Assembly: GCF_008831285.2 (NCBI RefSeq)
Contig: NC_045141.1
Coordinates: forward strand, 746,001 to 810,000
Length of the DNA stretch: 64,000 nt
Direction: 5' to 3'
Source: Nymphaea colorata
Lineage: Eukaryota > Streptophyta > Magnoliopsida > Nymphaeales > Nymphaeaceae
The translations under genes were made by a program, and so were the position numbers. The notes beneath the pieces were generated by a model, which was given only the letters and a program-made list of their open reading frames with translations, searched no databases and was not told the DNA's origin. Below are positions 24,401 through 35,059 of this stretch, piece after piece (the first letter of the stretch is position 1; each line of letters opens with the position of its first letter).

Positions 24401-25990
24401 TGATTCACTTAATTTGACCATCAATCTATATTGTTTAGCAACACCACATACTTTACAGAAATGATTTGACAACTTAATGATAGAGTCATGCTTTCAGAGC
24501 ATTTGATTCTTTGAGCAGGATGGGTGCCCAAGTCTCATATGCCAAATATCAAAATTTGGTTGAGTGGGTTTCGTGAACAAGCAGTCTACAGTTGTAAGAG
24601 GTGACTTGAAAATGAAGAATCCCCCTGATGAATATCCCAGCTCAGTCCTCGTCATGGAGATCGGGTCCTGCACAAAGCACCCAGTAGTGGGGAAAATCAA
24701 ATGACATTTGGTTTTCTCAATAAATCTGCTCACTGACAATATGTTGTAAGCAAACTTTGGAAGATAATACACTTTTTGAAGAAAAATGGAAGGTGATAGA
24801 ACAGCTTTACTGACACGTGTAGCATATACCGTTCTGTTGTCCAGAACTCTAATTGAAAATGGAACAGCTAATTTTGTGTCATCTAGCAATGATTTATGGC
24901 AGCAGGACATCTGGTGACTAGCACCAAGATCTATTACCCAGGTGTCTAGTTTGAAGAATGACATAGCTAGAAAGTTTATTTGGGTCACTGATCCATTTTT
25001 GAGGAGTTGTTTGAATTGAATATATTCATCTTGAGCTAGAATTGGAGCAGTGTCCTTGCTGAACTATTTTCCATGCGTGGTGGAGATAACGGCATTGGAA
25101 TCAGTTTTCCCTCCAACAGAGGCCTTGATAATAGCCCCTTTGTCTTGCTCTGTTTTCCACCTATAAAGTTTGGTGGGTAACCATTTAATTTGAAGCATCA
25201 TTCCTTTGATGTCCTGCAATCTTGCAGTAATTGCAGGAGTATTGTGGGTGCCTGTTTTGTTGGTTTTCGAACGCATTCAAATTTGCACTTGCTGAGAGAC
25301 CAACATACTTGCTTCTCCTCTTGAAGGACCAGTGCAAGTCTTTTGTAGAAAAGGCAAGGGTTTCATAAGAAGCATTGAATGAATCATTCAATCTCATAAG
25401 AAATTCAATCACTCTCTCTTCTTGTTGCTTTTCAGCAACCACTTTCAAGGCATTGCAAAAGCATTACAAAAGAACATCATTGGACGAAAACTTGTCCCAA
25501 TATTGTAAAATAAAGAGCAACAGATATATTTTCTTGATTCAAATGACTAATGGAGGACTTGAGTTGGTACTTATAAGGGGATTGTGCTTTCAGTGAAATG
25601 GTCCTTTAAGTGTGCCCACACTTCAATAGTTGTGGTGGCATAGATGATACTGCTTGATAATTCTTTTGAGATGGAGTTAAGAATCCATGAAAGACTGTGA
25701 TTGCAAAGCCTCCACATCATGACCTCAGGAGCTGCAATGCTGGGTTTGGGAAGACTACCATCAACAAAGGTCAAGTTGTTTTTGGTAGACAATGCAATTC
25801 TCATAGCATGACTCCAGGTTGAGTAGTTTTCACTAGTTACTAATTGTGAAACCAATATAGTACCAGGGTTGTCTGAATGATGAAGGAAAAAGAGGTTTTC
25901 AACATTGATGATATTGTTACCATAAGAGGACTCTGCTCCACTAGCTGAAAAAGAGTTGAAAGAATTGGGAGCCTTGCCTGTTGATGCCAT
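21450..25990 (-). pseudogene. Ty1/copia element 2 gag-pol pseudogene
   Basis: Gag starts at the ATG at 25990 (MASTGKAPNSFNSF..FFLHHSDNPGTILVSQL). A UBN2 region follows, then a knuckle YSCNYCKIAGHQRNDA (about 25195-25245), protease WVIDLGASHQM (about 24900-24935), GAG-pre IWHMRLGHPS (about 24510), integrase with SIMDDFSRAMWVYLL and PQQNGIVGRNRQH (about 24030-24060), then a nested miniature element at 23441-23860, then GVFIGYPIEQKGY in the part after integrase. RT has QMDVYNAFLNGKLNEEIYM (about 22490-22545) but YINALIVPG where YVDD should be (about 22310-22335). RNase H ends near 21450. Protease DSG is DLG and the RT aspartates are lost, besides many frameshifts. Confidence 0.93.
23441..23860. 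mobile_element. Nested hAT-like miniature element (420 bp) with 8-bp target duplication
   Basis: Perfect 12-base terminal inverted repeats TAGGGATGTCAA / TTGACATCCCTA bound an AT-rich interior of GATTCGAAT- and GGATATTC-type words with no coding capacity. It is flanked by CTTGTGAC (23433-23440) and CATGTGAC (23861-23868), seven of eight matching. The copia reading frame resumes on the far side (HGKFGH before, VQRGVFIGYP after), which independently proves a clean insertion. The 8-bp duplication and the end sequence point to the hAT superfamily. Confidence 0.92.
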
Positions 25991-26003
25991 GGCTCTGTAT
26001 TAG

Positions 26004-26321
26004 AGTATGTAGAAATTATTTGAGTTAAGGAAGAATGTAACACAAGGAAGAGAACAGAGAATTGCTTCATATTTTTCTATTGATCTTACACACCTATATA
26101 CAGAAGAAAAAGTAGTACACGGTTTTTAGTTTCAATGACATTTGCCTGGCTCATCTTATCCCATGATATTTGCTTGGCTCATCTTATCCCATGACATTCG
26201 GTTGGCTCATCTTCTCCCACGATATTTGGCGGGCTCATCTTAACAGCTTCACTAACCAACTGAAAATCTTATCGTTAAGTTGTCAAGATAAGAAGATAAG
26301 AAGTGAATCTTAATTTTAACA
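26004..26321 (-). repeat. LTR type B between copia elements 2 and 3
   Basis: On the reverse strand it starts TGTTAAAATTAAGATTC just after a polypurine tract (26322-26330, GGGGGGG on that strand) and ends next to a degenerate primer binding site (25990-26003) that abuts the gag ATG of element 2. A TATA box (TGTATATAG on the reverse strand) lies at about 26093-26103. It therefore serves as the 3' LTR of element 3 and the 5' LTR of element 2. It carries four 28-bp tandem repeats. Confidence 0.75.
26140..26242. repeat. 28-bp tandem repeat in LTR type B (3.7 copies)
   Basis: Units start at 26140, 26168, 26196 and 26224, each with the core GGCTCATCTTATCCCA or a near variant and a CATGAT/CACGAT end. 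The same array recurs with about 3.7 copies at 55342-55443 and about 2.3 copies at 29772-29837. It lies upstream of the LTR TATA box on the reverse strand, where LTR enhancer repeats usually sit. Confidence 0.9.
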
Positions 26322-29187
26322 CCCCCCCTCAAACTAAGTGTAGATATTTCTTATGTTCAGTTTGGAAAGAAGATGATTAAATGCTTCCTTGCCTAGGGCC
26401 TTAGTGACTAAGTCTACCACCTGATCTTTGCTCTTATTGTAACTGGTTCTCACTACATCTTGATTTATTTTTTCTCATACCACATGACAATCTAAATCTA
26501 TATGTTTGGTACGCTCTTGAAAATCTGGATTGGCTCCAATATGCATGGCAGCCTGACTTTTGGAGTATAGATTTGTCGGTTGTAGATGTCTCACACCTAG
26601 ATCCGACAATAAGAATTTCAACCAAGTCACTTCACATACTGCATTTCCCAACTCCTTGTATTCTGCTTCTGCAACGGAGTGAGATACTGTGGGCTGTTTT
26701 CTTGTCTTTCATGAAATTGGAGAATCACGAAGAAGAACACAATAACTAGTTATGGACCTTCGGTTTCTTGACACGCCACCCAATCATTTGAAGATTAGTT
26801 TGCGTGCTTAGGAGAATACCATCTTTGAGTCCGTGCTTTCGTTCCGCTAGAAATTTCATTGGCTTGGCACCAATTATACTTGTTTCGCTTAGAATGTTGA
26901 GAGCATACCTTTGCTACAAAACATAAATTACTGCACTTGAACAAGCAATTTCTAAACCCAAAAAATATTTAAGAGTATAGGTCCTTCACAAGAAATTTCT
27001 GACATAAAAATTGCTTAAATCTGTCAATCAGCTCCTTGGTGTTGCCCATAATAATAAGGTCGTCCACATAAACAAGAAAAACAAAAAAAAATTGGCCTTG
27101 TTTGTAAGTGAATAATGTGTGTTCGGCATTTAATTGACTGAATCCAAACTCCACCAGTGCCAACGACAATTTGTGAAACCAATTTCGAGGAGACTGTTTG
27201 AGACCGCAGAGGGATTTATGTAATTTACATACCCGATTCTCCCCCTTACGGTCATATCTTGGTGGAAGTTGCATATGTACTTCTTCAAGCAAATCGCCAT
27301 GAAGAAAGACATTCTTCACATCCATTTGGTATAATAACCAATCATTTTACACTGCGACTGAAAGTAAAGTTCGAACAATTACCATTTTTGCGGTTGGTAC
27401 AAATGTCTCATTGTAGTACAGTCCTTCCTATTGGGAATAACCTTTGGCGACCAGGCGTGCCTTGTTTCGCTTAACAGTACCATCTGATCAGAACTTGATT
27501 TTGTAAACTCACTTGCAACCGATGGGCTTAACTCCTTGTGGCAAAGTGGTCATTGTCCAAGTGTTATTTCCTTTAGTGCACTAATTTCTAAGTTCATTGT
27601 GTCTCGCCACTCCCTATGTCCAACTGCCACTTCAAAGGTTTTTAGGAGAGAAACAAGAAAGTGAAGTAAAGTTAGAAAGAGGGTACCTTGTGCCTTTCAT
27701 TGCATTGAATGTCAAGTTACCATTGGTCGAGGGAGCCAAAATAAGAGAGCAATAGAAACCCCCCATTCAGGTACTTCAAGACACAATGAGTAGGGAAGAA
27801 AGTTACGGAAAAGTATAGTGCCTTGCTCAATTGACTCAGAGAGAGTAGGTTCACTTTGAAAGAGAAAATATACAAGGAATTTTTGAGAGTGAATGGTGGT
27901 AGTTTAACATCACTAGTTTGATGGATAGTTGTTGTATGTCCATTAGGTAAGTTTATAGGTACTCGGCAATTGGTTGGTTTTTGAAGTAGAGAGCTATCGG
28001 CACAAATGCACCGACTTGCTCCAGAATCAATAATCCAAGAAAGATGGGAGACACTATATGAAGATAGATTACATGCGAAATTGTTAGAGGCAGACGAAGT
28101 TCTAACAAGTGATAAGAGTTTATGATAGTCATCCATAGTGAATGAAGGTACAACTTCCTTGGACCGTTGCTGCCACAGAAACTAGTACCATCTCTTGCAT
28201 GGAGGTCCACCGGCCTTTGATTGTGAATGGTAGGTGCAGCTAGTGGTTGCCGAAAGTTGGGATCATGGAATCGATGTCCTCGAGGATAGCCATTCAACTT
28301 GAAACATTTATCTTCCACATGACCTATGTTATGACAATAGCTACAAATTGGTTGTCTTTGACGTCCTTCTTTACTGCATTGAAACTTGAAACTTTGTTCA
28401 AGTGATGCTGCTTAGGGAATATGATTGTGTGATATTGCCAAGGTGGTGTGAGAGGCTGATGGTGTGAATCTTGCTTCACACTGCTGTTCCTCCTGCAAGA
28501 CTAGAGCATATAATTTGTTTACTGTGGATAAGGGATCAGGCAATAAAATCTGAAGTCTAGTAGCATCATATGAGTCGTTCAGTCCCTTAAAAGAACTAAA
28601 TTACACGTTCTCTTTGGATTTGATCCGAATAAATTTTTATGCCCTCACACGAACACAGACACAGGATTGTAGTAATTTAATTCTTCCCAAAGCACTTTGG
28701 TTTTTATATAATATGTTTTGTATAATATGTAGTAGCAGACATGGACTCTTGTTGTAATCGATGTATTAAACTATGTGGCTGAAAGACTCTTGGTGCAAGA
28801 CTCTGATTATATCTTTCTTTTTAACTCCTCCCATATTACTTGATCTGAGGTAGCATAAGCGATGCTAGCATGAATCTCCTTATTAATTGAATTAAGAATC
28901 CATGCTAGAGGCAGATTGTTACATGGTACCCACAACATACAATTATGTTCATCCTCTTTAGGCTCTTTGATAGTCCCATCAACGAATCCTAACTTTCCTT
29001 TGGCTGATAGAGCCACGATCATGACTCTACTCCAGATTGCATAGTTATCACCGATAAGTGGTTGAGATACTAACCCACTTCTAAAATTATCCGAATGATG
29101 CAAATAGAAGAGATCAACTATCACTTGGGCATTTTCATGGCCATTGATATTTCCCGACTCATTGTTCTTTCCTTTGTCGGCCATCAC
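26322..29187 (-). pseudogene. Ty1/copia element 3, integrase-deleted derivative
   Basis: Gag begins at 29187 (MMADKGKNNESGN..FYLHHSDN). A knuckle CSYCHNIGHVKDKCFKLNGY lies near 28300-28370. Protease WIIDSGASRCICADSS is at about 28010-28060 and keeps the DSG triad. Its frame ends LSYFGSLDQW near 27720. RT begins almost at once (KPIGCKWVYKIKF, about 27480-27525), so GAG-pre and integrase, normally some 400-500 residues, are missing. RT continues with MDVKNVFLHGDLLEE (about 27280-27325) and FLVYVDDLIIMG (about 27050-27085), active site intact. Stops and frameshifts follow. The copy at 53433-56399 shares the same deletion. Confidence 0.92.
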
Positions 29188-29756
29188 TGCTCCTTAATGC
29201 TCAAGACTCAATACCCGACTTCCCATGCATAGGAGAAAAAAAAATGCCACAGGGAAGATGATGGAAATCTGGATATTCTGGCTGGCTCTGATCACGTCAC
29301 CGGTCTAGCAGGAGTCACCACGGCCTGACGATGCTGTTTGAGCCTTTTGGGGTCCAATGGGGGTCGGCACCGGTGGCGGCGAGTGAAGAAATAGAGGGCA
29401 CCAAAAAACTTGAAACCAAGAGAGGGGCAGCCACAAATTCAAGGATTCCATCTGTGAGAGCCTACCTCAATGATCGAGCTTGGCTTGTTAGGTTCGCCTT
29501 CCTTTGGGGATTCTGTCCATGAAGTTTGATGGGAAAAGGTGGTTGGAATCACGAACAGTAGTGAAAGGGGCAGGTTCACCGAAGAACAACTCTACAGAAT
29601 GCAGGGAATCCTCCAATCGTAGAGATTGGATCGATGCTTGCTCGAACTATTCTGGGATGACTTCTGGAGGATCGTGGAAGGCTGGCAATGCTACCTGAAC
29701 CGCTGGAAGCCAGAAACAGTGCACACGATTAAGAAAGTCACTAGCTTAAGCCACCA
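29188..29756. other. Element 3 leader and less AT-rich flank, no gene recognised
   Basis: A primer-binding-site-like GGCTCTGATCAC at about 29284-29295 (reverse strand GTGATCAGAGCC) would mark the end of the leader of element 3. Beyond it, instead of an LTR of type B, lies a less AT-rich stretch with a + strand open frame at 29331-29522. The whole stretch recurs inverted at about 52856-53430, where the frame is also open (53098-53292). No domain is recognised. Confidence 0.45.
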
Positions 29757-29845
29757 CAGTTTTTCGTTTCAATGACATTTGGCTGGCTCATCTTCTCCCA
29801 CTAGATTCGGCTGGCTCATCTTCACCCACGATATTTGGCATCGTG
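29757..29845 (-). repeat. Partial LTR type B
   Basis: TTTCAATGACATTTGGCTGG and two 28-bp units match the 5' flank and tandem array of LTR B at 26130-26242. The element is truncated on both sides and runs directly into type A LTR sequence at 29846. Confidence 0.75.
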
Positions 29846-30650
29846 CTCTTTTTCCTTTCCAATATTTATACTTTTTTTTGTACAAAATCAAATACAGGCA
29901 TGAAATAATATTTTCTATTACAACAGAATCATGCCTTAAACCTTCTAGAGAATTCGATATGCATGACAAAGAACACCACGATTCAAATTTTACACCTTTA
30001 AAATAGGTGTAAAGAAAACAAAGTTAATAACACAGCTTTAAGAATTAGTTTTCATTTTTGTAACAGATCCCAAGAGGCAGAAGGCCTTAACATTCTTCCG
30101 TTTGAGCTTCATACCCTCTTGAGAGTAGGAAATTGCTAAATCATACGTTCTCTAGTAAATCTCTTTAGAAGAGGATGACAATGTTGATGATGGTGGAGTT
30201 GGCAACAACTAGCTCATGACGTGGCCTGCGACACACTTTACACTTAAGAGAGGAAATAAACTCTCTACCCCTTCTTCATGTGCTCCCCATCCACGTTTCC
30301 ATCACTGAGAAGCTCTCTATCTCTCTCTCTCTCAAGTGTTTAGTCTAGTGTCGATGACATGAGTGGATGTTCAAAGCTGGTTATATGCCCAGGCTTGTGC
30401 ACAGGCTCCCATGGATGCCAAGTACCCAAAAAGTGGGCTAAGGAGCTAGTACAAGTGGGTTGGGGGGCACTTGTCATTTTCTTAAAGGCTATGCACCATA
30501 GATGTAACCAGATGTCGTGGGTCTTGATGAAAAAATGCAGCTATAAAATTAGGAAGGCTTATGAACAAAATGTCACTTGCAGTGGATCTGGAGGTGGCCT
30601 AAACCTTGTCAAGTGCTCGACCAAGTTCACATTGGTTTCAGATTCAGATG
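29846..30650. repeat. Composite repeat: LTR A end plus unknown segment
   Basis: 29846-30060 matches the last 220 bases of LTR A (21180-21400), including TTAATAACACAGCTTTAAGAA. From 30060 (GATCCCAAGAGGCAG) to about 30650 it matches, inverted, 49250-49820. A CT-repeat is at about 30320-30334. A 100-codon open frame at 30359-30661 lies in it; its counterpart in the inverted copy is not conserved as a frame, so I do not call it a gene. Confidence 0.7.
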
Positions 30651-30964
30651 ATATTAATTAAAATTGGGGATTCAAATTTGGATTCAGATTTATAAATTTA
30701 CAATAATGTAGAATAAAATATATTATTTAGATCCAGATCTATAAATTTGGGTTTAGATATCCATTATCTTTTTTTTTCGGGTATCTGATTGGGTATCTAT
30801 TTGATGCTAAGTCTGAATCTGAATTTTAATAGGATGCCGATTTTTAATACCGAATCCAACCTGATTTTTTATTTGGATATCAAATTTCTCTTTTTTTCAT
30901 ATCTCATTTATTTAAAAAAACTTGATCTGGTATTTTATCTGAATCTGATTCATTGACATCCCTA
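30640..30964. mobile_element. AT-rich miniature element, truncated, same family as 23441
   Basis: The right end TTGACATCCCTA at 30964 is identical to that of the nested element at 23860 and the interior has the same GGATTCAGATTT / GATATC words. No left terminal repeat is seen near 30640, so it is truncated or its left end is diverged. The inverted copy of the same element starts TAGGGATGTCAA at 52425. Confidence 0.7.
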
Positions 30965-32302
30965 ATAACCTCCCGACCAAAGACTAATATAACGATGAAC
31001 TCCATGGGTCTCAGGAAGCTTGAGGAATTAAATGCCAACAGGGAAATAGAAAATGGCGACAAGAGATATGGGAGATGAAGATCTCAGATGACATTACACA
31101 GCCATTTGTGACACATTATTTCCACTATCAAATGGAAGCAAACATCATCACATAAGATTCTACATCTACAGCTCCAAAGGACCCTTACAGAACAGTGTTG
31201 TGGAAGAAACATGATGATTACTACAGGGCAATGATAAATCAACTTGAAGATAATGGAAGGTATAAGAATTTGTTGGTTTCTTATGTCTACATGCTTAAAT
31301 CAATTATCAAATAGATAAATTTTTTTTAATTGAATGAATCACCTTAAGTAAAAGCGGAGTTTGAATCTATTGGGGATATGAATTCTTGAACATGGTTTGT
31401 ATTGAAAGAGTTATTTGAAGAGTTATCACCGACTCTCTTGAAAGAGTTGAGAAGATTCAAGAGGCATTGAGCCTAGCAACACTAATTTCTTTTGAATATT
31501 TTATTGCAATACAATATAGAGTCGATAAATATAAAAGAAAAATTAAAAATGGAATTAAAATTGCATGTGCCTTTCAAGTTTCTCTCTTTTTCATGAATTA
31601 CATGAATGTTGAGAACAAGGTTTTTGCTATTTGTATGTGGATTCTTTTTTAATACATGATAAAGTGGGTAATCTAGTTATGGTCCTTTCTCTTGTGAGCT
31701 CTCTAGTTCCATTGATGTACATGCCTCACATGCAACTTTCTGTTGATTGTGAAACATGAACTTGTAGTGGCTCATCTCTGTCAACCTATTGCAAGGTTTT
31801 AAGATCAAGGTACTGATATTGTTTCCTGGAAACAAATTTAAAATGTGAAGGATGAATTGGTAAGAAAACTGACTTCTTTATTTGATAATGGACATATAAT
31901 AGTTGAAGATGTATAAAACCCTTTTGTCATATTAGTTTTCCCTTTCTTCTGTTCTGTGTTAGTTATGTATTATATAGTAGTGCAGAACCACTTCCTTATA
32001 TCCCTCCTCTTCTATCTAATTTTTGAATACTTATAGTGGATTTTTTTTAGTACTTGATCTATTTTCACTAAGTGGGGGAAAACTTTTTAACTATTGAGTG
32101 AAAAACTCTAAAAAATTAACTACTTTTGTGGTCAAAGTCGTAATCTAGTGAACCTGCTTCATGTTATGAGCCTACACTAAGGTTCAAATTTTAATCACAT
32201 AATCTAGTTTTACTTTTCATATAGGAGACTGTAGAAATACTTACCAAAAACCTTGAAGTTTTTTTAAAAGGTCACACTTTATGCATGACATATAAGTAAT
32301 CT
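30965..32302. other. No gene recognised; segment duplicated at 51062-52424
   Basis: A coding-like stretch at about 31075-31330 reads, with stops, SDDITQPFVTHYFHYQMEAN and VLWKKHDDYYRAMINQLEDN, and an open frame at 31467-31652 is preserved in the inverted copy (51688-51897). I recognise neither. They may be other exons of a captured gene, but that is inference. Confidence 0.4.
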
Positions 32303-32389
32303 GGAGAGAAGATTGAGGAGGATATAAGGCACTCAAAGTATTTCAGCCCAAACAAGGTAGTTGAATATGGAATCATAGGCATGGCGTGA
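32303..32389 (+). pseudogene. ClpP/ClpR-like pseudo-exon
   Basis: Translation gives GEKIEEDIRHSKYFSPN followed by KVVEYGIIGMA and a TGA stop. This closely fits the C-terminal part of plant plastid Clp protease subunits of the ClpR/ClpP family (family form EKIE.DI.RPKYFSP..AVEYGIID), where the segment ends the substrate-groove domain. Only this exon-sized piece is recognisable; the flanks are non-coding. An identical-length copy with the same stop lies inverted at 50975-51061. It is therefore a gene fragment caught in a duplicated segment, not a working gene. Confidence 0.6.
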
Positions 32390-33300
32390 GCTGATGACTT
32401 TATTTCTTGTATAGAAACACCAGCTGAAAGGAAAACTCTTATTCAATTTTGTATGGGTACTTTGCAATGAAAGAGAGAGAGAGGATCGCAGTGTTGTTGC
32501 TAATCTAAGAAAATCCAGCTTATATGAAGAAGTTGAATTTTCTTAATTAACTGTAATCGCTTTAACTAATAAATGGATGGCATGTGATTGTAATGTCAAA
32601 GCTGAATTCTCTTTTCTTAATTGTAATCACTTTGACTTTGTAGTTTCTAACACGAGGTAAGCTAGTTGTAGATTTTGTTTGTCAAATAACATAGTATAAT
32701 CTCAGTTGAAAATTAGTCATATACCATTATACAATAATATCAATTACTCATTGTTATTAAGTACAATAATGTCTAACGGTATTAATTTGTACTTCCTGTC
32801 ATGTTCTGTAGTTGATAGCATGATGGCCTAATTTGAGAGTTATTACATATTGATATAGCAATTAAAGAAGTTATGTTTTTTAAAGTATAAATATTTATCT
32901 GTTCCCGGTGATGGAAAATACACAGCAGAATGCTTGCACCATTTGACGCCACATGGTGAACAATGATTGGAAAATGCACAGCTCTAATTTGTTGTTTACG
33001 ATGCCCATACATTCTTCTGCTAAGCTTTCTTCCATTTCACTGTCCATGAAAAGAAATATATTGTGGATGTACTCATATTCCCAATCTTAGCCTTTCCACA
33101 TTTTTTACAGTTACCACTTTGTTAGTCTTGTAAATTGTATTTGATGTTTTTTAAATATGATGATTTAGGGAAACCTCTACCACGTTGCATCACATACACT
33201 AGTATGATCTCAACTTTGTCTGTTGTTTACTTTTTATTTTAAGCCATATAAAGTTTTTTTTGAGTTTGCAAATGTGATAGGGTTACCTTCTATCTTCAAA

Positions 33301-33491
33301 AACTAGAAGTTATTGCACGTAGACATCTTCAAGTAATTGTTCATGAAGAAAAACAATACTTATTAAGCTGGTGTATATCTCATCCTTTACTAACTGCAAT
33401 AAATAAAACCATTCAAATTGTTCCCTTGTGTCGTGACTGTATAGTCGTCCTTTGCTTTTGTTGTATTTGCTTTGTTTATGTTGAGTCTTGG
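33301..33491 (-). pseudogene. Copia element 4, RT fragment left of the gypsy insertion
   Basis: Reverse-strand translation gives FEWFYLLQLVKD and, after a short interruption, FLHEQLLEDVYVQ, matching the copia RT strip FxWxLxQLDVxNAFLHGxLxEEVYM. It follows in order from the RT start found right of the gypsy element at 36540-36700, so both belong to one element split by the insertion. Confidence 0.7.
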
Positions 33492-33833
33492 TGTAAGCAT
33501 GTAGGTTCACATGTGTCGGAGCACCCTCCCAAAACGGCCCCAAGTGTAAGATTGGGATTCTTTGTTTTGGATGGTCGGCATGGGAATTCTGTAAGCGGCT
33601 TCGGCCATCCATTGTAAGTAAAGTGTAAAAGCTTACTTGCTTTCCCTTGTGATGTACTCAACTGTTTAAGTGAATATATTGCGAGTTTTCTTTCCACACT
33701 CTTTGTGTATTTTGTGTCTTCTATTTTTAAGAAGCGTTCAAGTGATCTGCGCTCACTTGAACAAGACGAAGGCTTGCGGCTTACTGGCAAGAGTTTGTCG
33801 CACCGCATGGTCTGAAGGAGTCGGCCCGTGACA
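33492..33833 (+). repeat. 5' LTR of the gypsy element
   Basis: Starts TGTAAGCATGTAGG and ends CGGCCCGTGACA. It is equal in length to its partner at 36195. A possible TATA-type stretch (AATATATTGCG) lies at about 33673. Confidence 0.9.
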
Positions 33834-33930
33834 ACTGGTATCAGAGCCCAGATTCTGCTTAATCTGGGGAAGCGATCGGAGAGTCGGTGTAGAGCGTCAC
33901 GCCGGCTTGCTGCTATTGAGGAGGATGCCA

Positions 33931-34940
33931 TGGCATCAGAATACAATATGCGAGGTTTCAAAGGCAAGGAGCCGGCCCGCCCAGAGGAGGCGAGCCCGAC
34001 CCATGACCAAGGAGACCTAGAGGAGAGGGTGAACCGGTTGGTCGTAGATGTGGCCACACATGAGGAAGTCCTCGGCATTGCTGCCAAGACCTTTGAGGGA
34101 TTCAAGGAGGAGATGAAGGTGATGCGGGAACAGATGGCCGAGTCAGTGGCTATGAACCGATAACTCTCTGACTTGGTAAAGACCCTGCAGGACAAAGTCG
34201 CTGGAGTTCAGGCTTCAAACCAGAGACTGCTACATACTAATTCAGCCAGTAGTAGTCAAGAGAGGACCAATAGGATCGACGTTCAACATCTAGTGAAGTA
34301 CAGTGGTATCTGAGATGCCAGGGCGATCGACAACTTTCTGTTTCAAGTTGAATACTACCTAGACTTACAGAACGTAGTAGAGGAGGACTTGAAGATGAAG
34401 ACTGCAATAATGTTGTTAGAAGGAGATGCTGTGGCTTGGTGAAGGCGAAAAATGTTAGACATTGAGAACGGGGACTGCACGATTCGTACCTTCGACGACT
34501 TCCGCAAGCAGTTGAAGGGATACTTCATGCCCGTAGATGCTGAAAGACATGCTTATCGGTTGGTTGCGAACCTAAAGCAGACAGGTGCCTTGAGAGATTA
34601 CATCAGGGCATCAAAAGGTCATGCTGGACGTGCCTATGATGCCAGAAAAAGATAAAACTTCACTGGTTCATCATAGGGCTCCAATCTTGGGGCCAAGCCG
34701 ACGTGGAGAGATCGAATCCTGAGACTTTAGAGCAGGCATATGTGGCAGCCGACCGCTTGGCCGACACCTAATGCAGAAGCTACACAGATACCTTCAAGTC
34801 TACGAAGAAGTCTGACCATGACGGTAAGAGGGAGGAAGGACGAGACCATAGAAGTGAATCGTCGTCCCAAAAACCAGCCGAGAGAAAACCTTTCGTTCGC
34901 AAGGACTACAATGGGCCACCATGAGAAGTGACTTGTTGGG
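33931..34940 (+). pseudogene. Gypsy gag (capsid and zinc knuckle), broken
   Basis: The ATG at 33931 starts MASEYNMRGFKGKEPARPEE. A coiled-coil-like acidic stretch follows, then the Retrotrans_gag domain: IDNFLFQVEYYLDLQNVVEE, AIMLLEGDAVAW and FDDFRKQLKGYFMP (34495-34535). Stops occur at about 34161, 34311 and 34440 (TGA where a tryptophan is usual in AWWR). A knuckle CWVCGGRHYTRVCPKR follows at about 34930-34980 in another frame. Gag would package the element RNA; it cannot be made as one chain here. Confidence 0.85.
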
Positions 34941-35059
34941 TCTGTGGAGGAAGGCACTATACGCGTGTTTGCCCAAAACGGGTGAGACCTACCAAACAGC
35001 CGCGAGGGCCACCAAAGGTGAGACTGAAGAAGGGGAAGAATCGAGGATTGGTGCACTTC

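Noticed and set aside
26140-26242. Regular 28-bp direct repeats resembling a CRISPR array
   Set aside because: There are no spacers between units, they lie inside a plant LTR, and no Cas-like gene is present.
30359-30661. 100-codon open frame with several cysteines
   Set aside because: It lies in a dispersed repeat; the inverted copy at 49250-49560 does not keep the frame, and no domain is recognisable.
33426-33617. Cysteine-rich + strand frame starting MCRDC
   Set aside because: It spans the antisense of a copia RT fragment and the start of the gypsy LTR, so it is a shadow frame.
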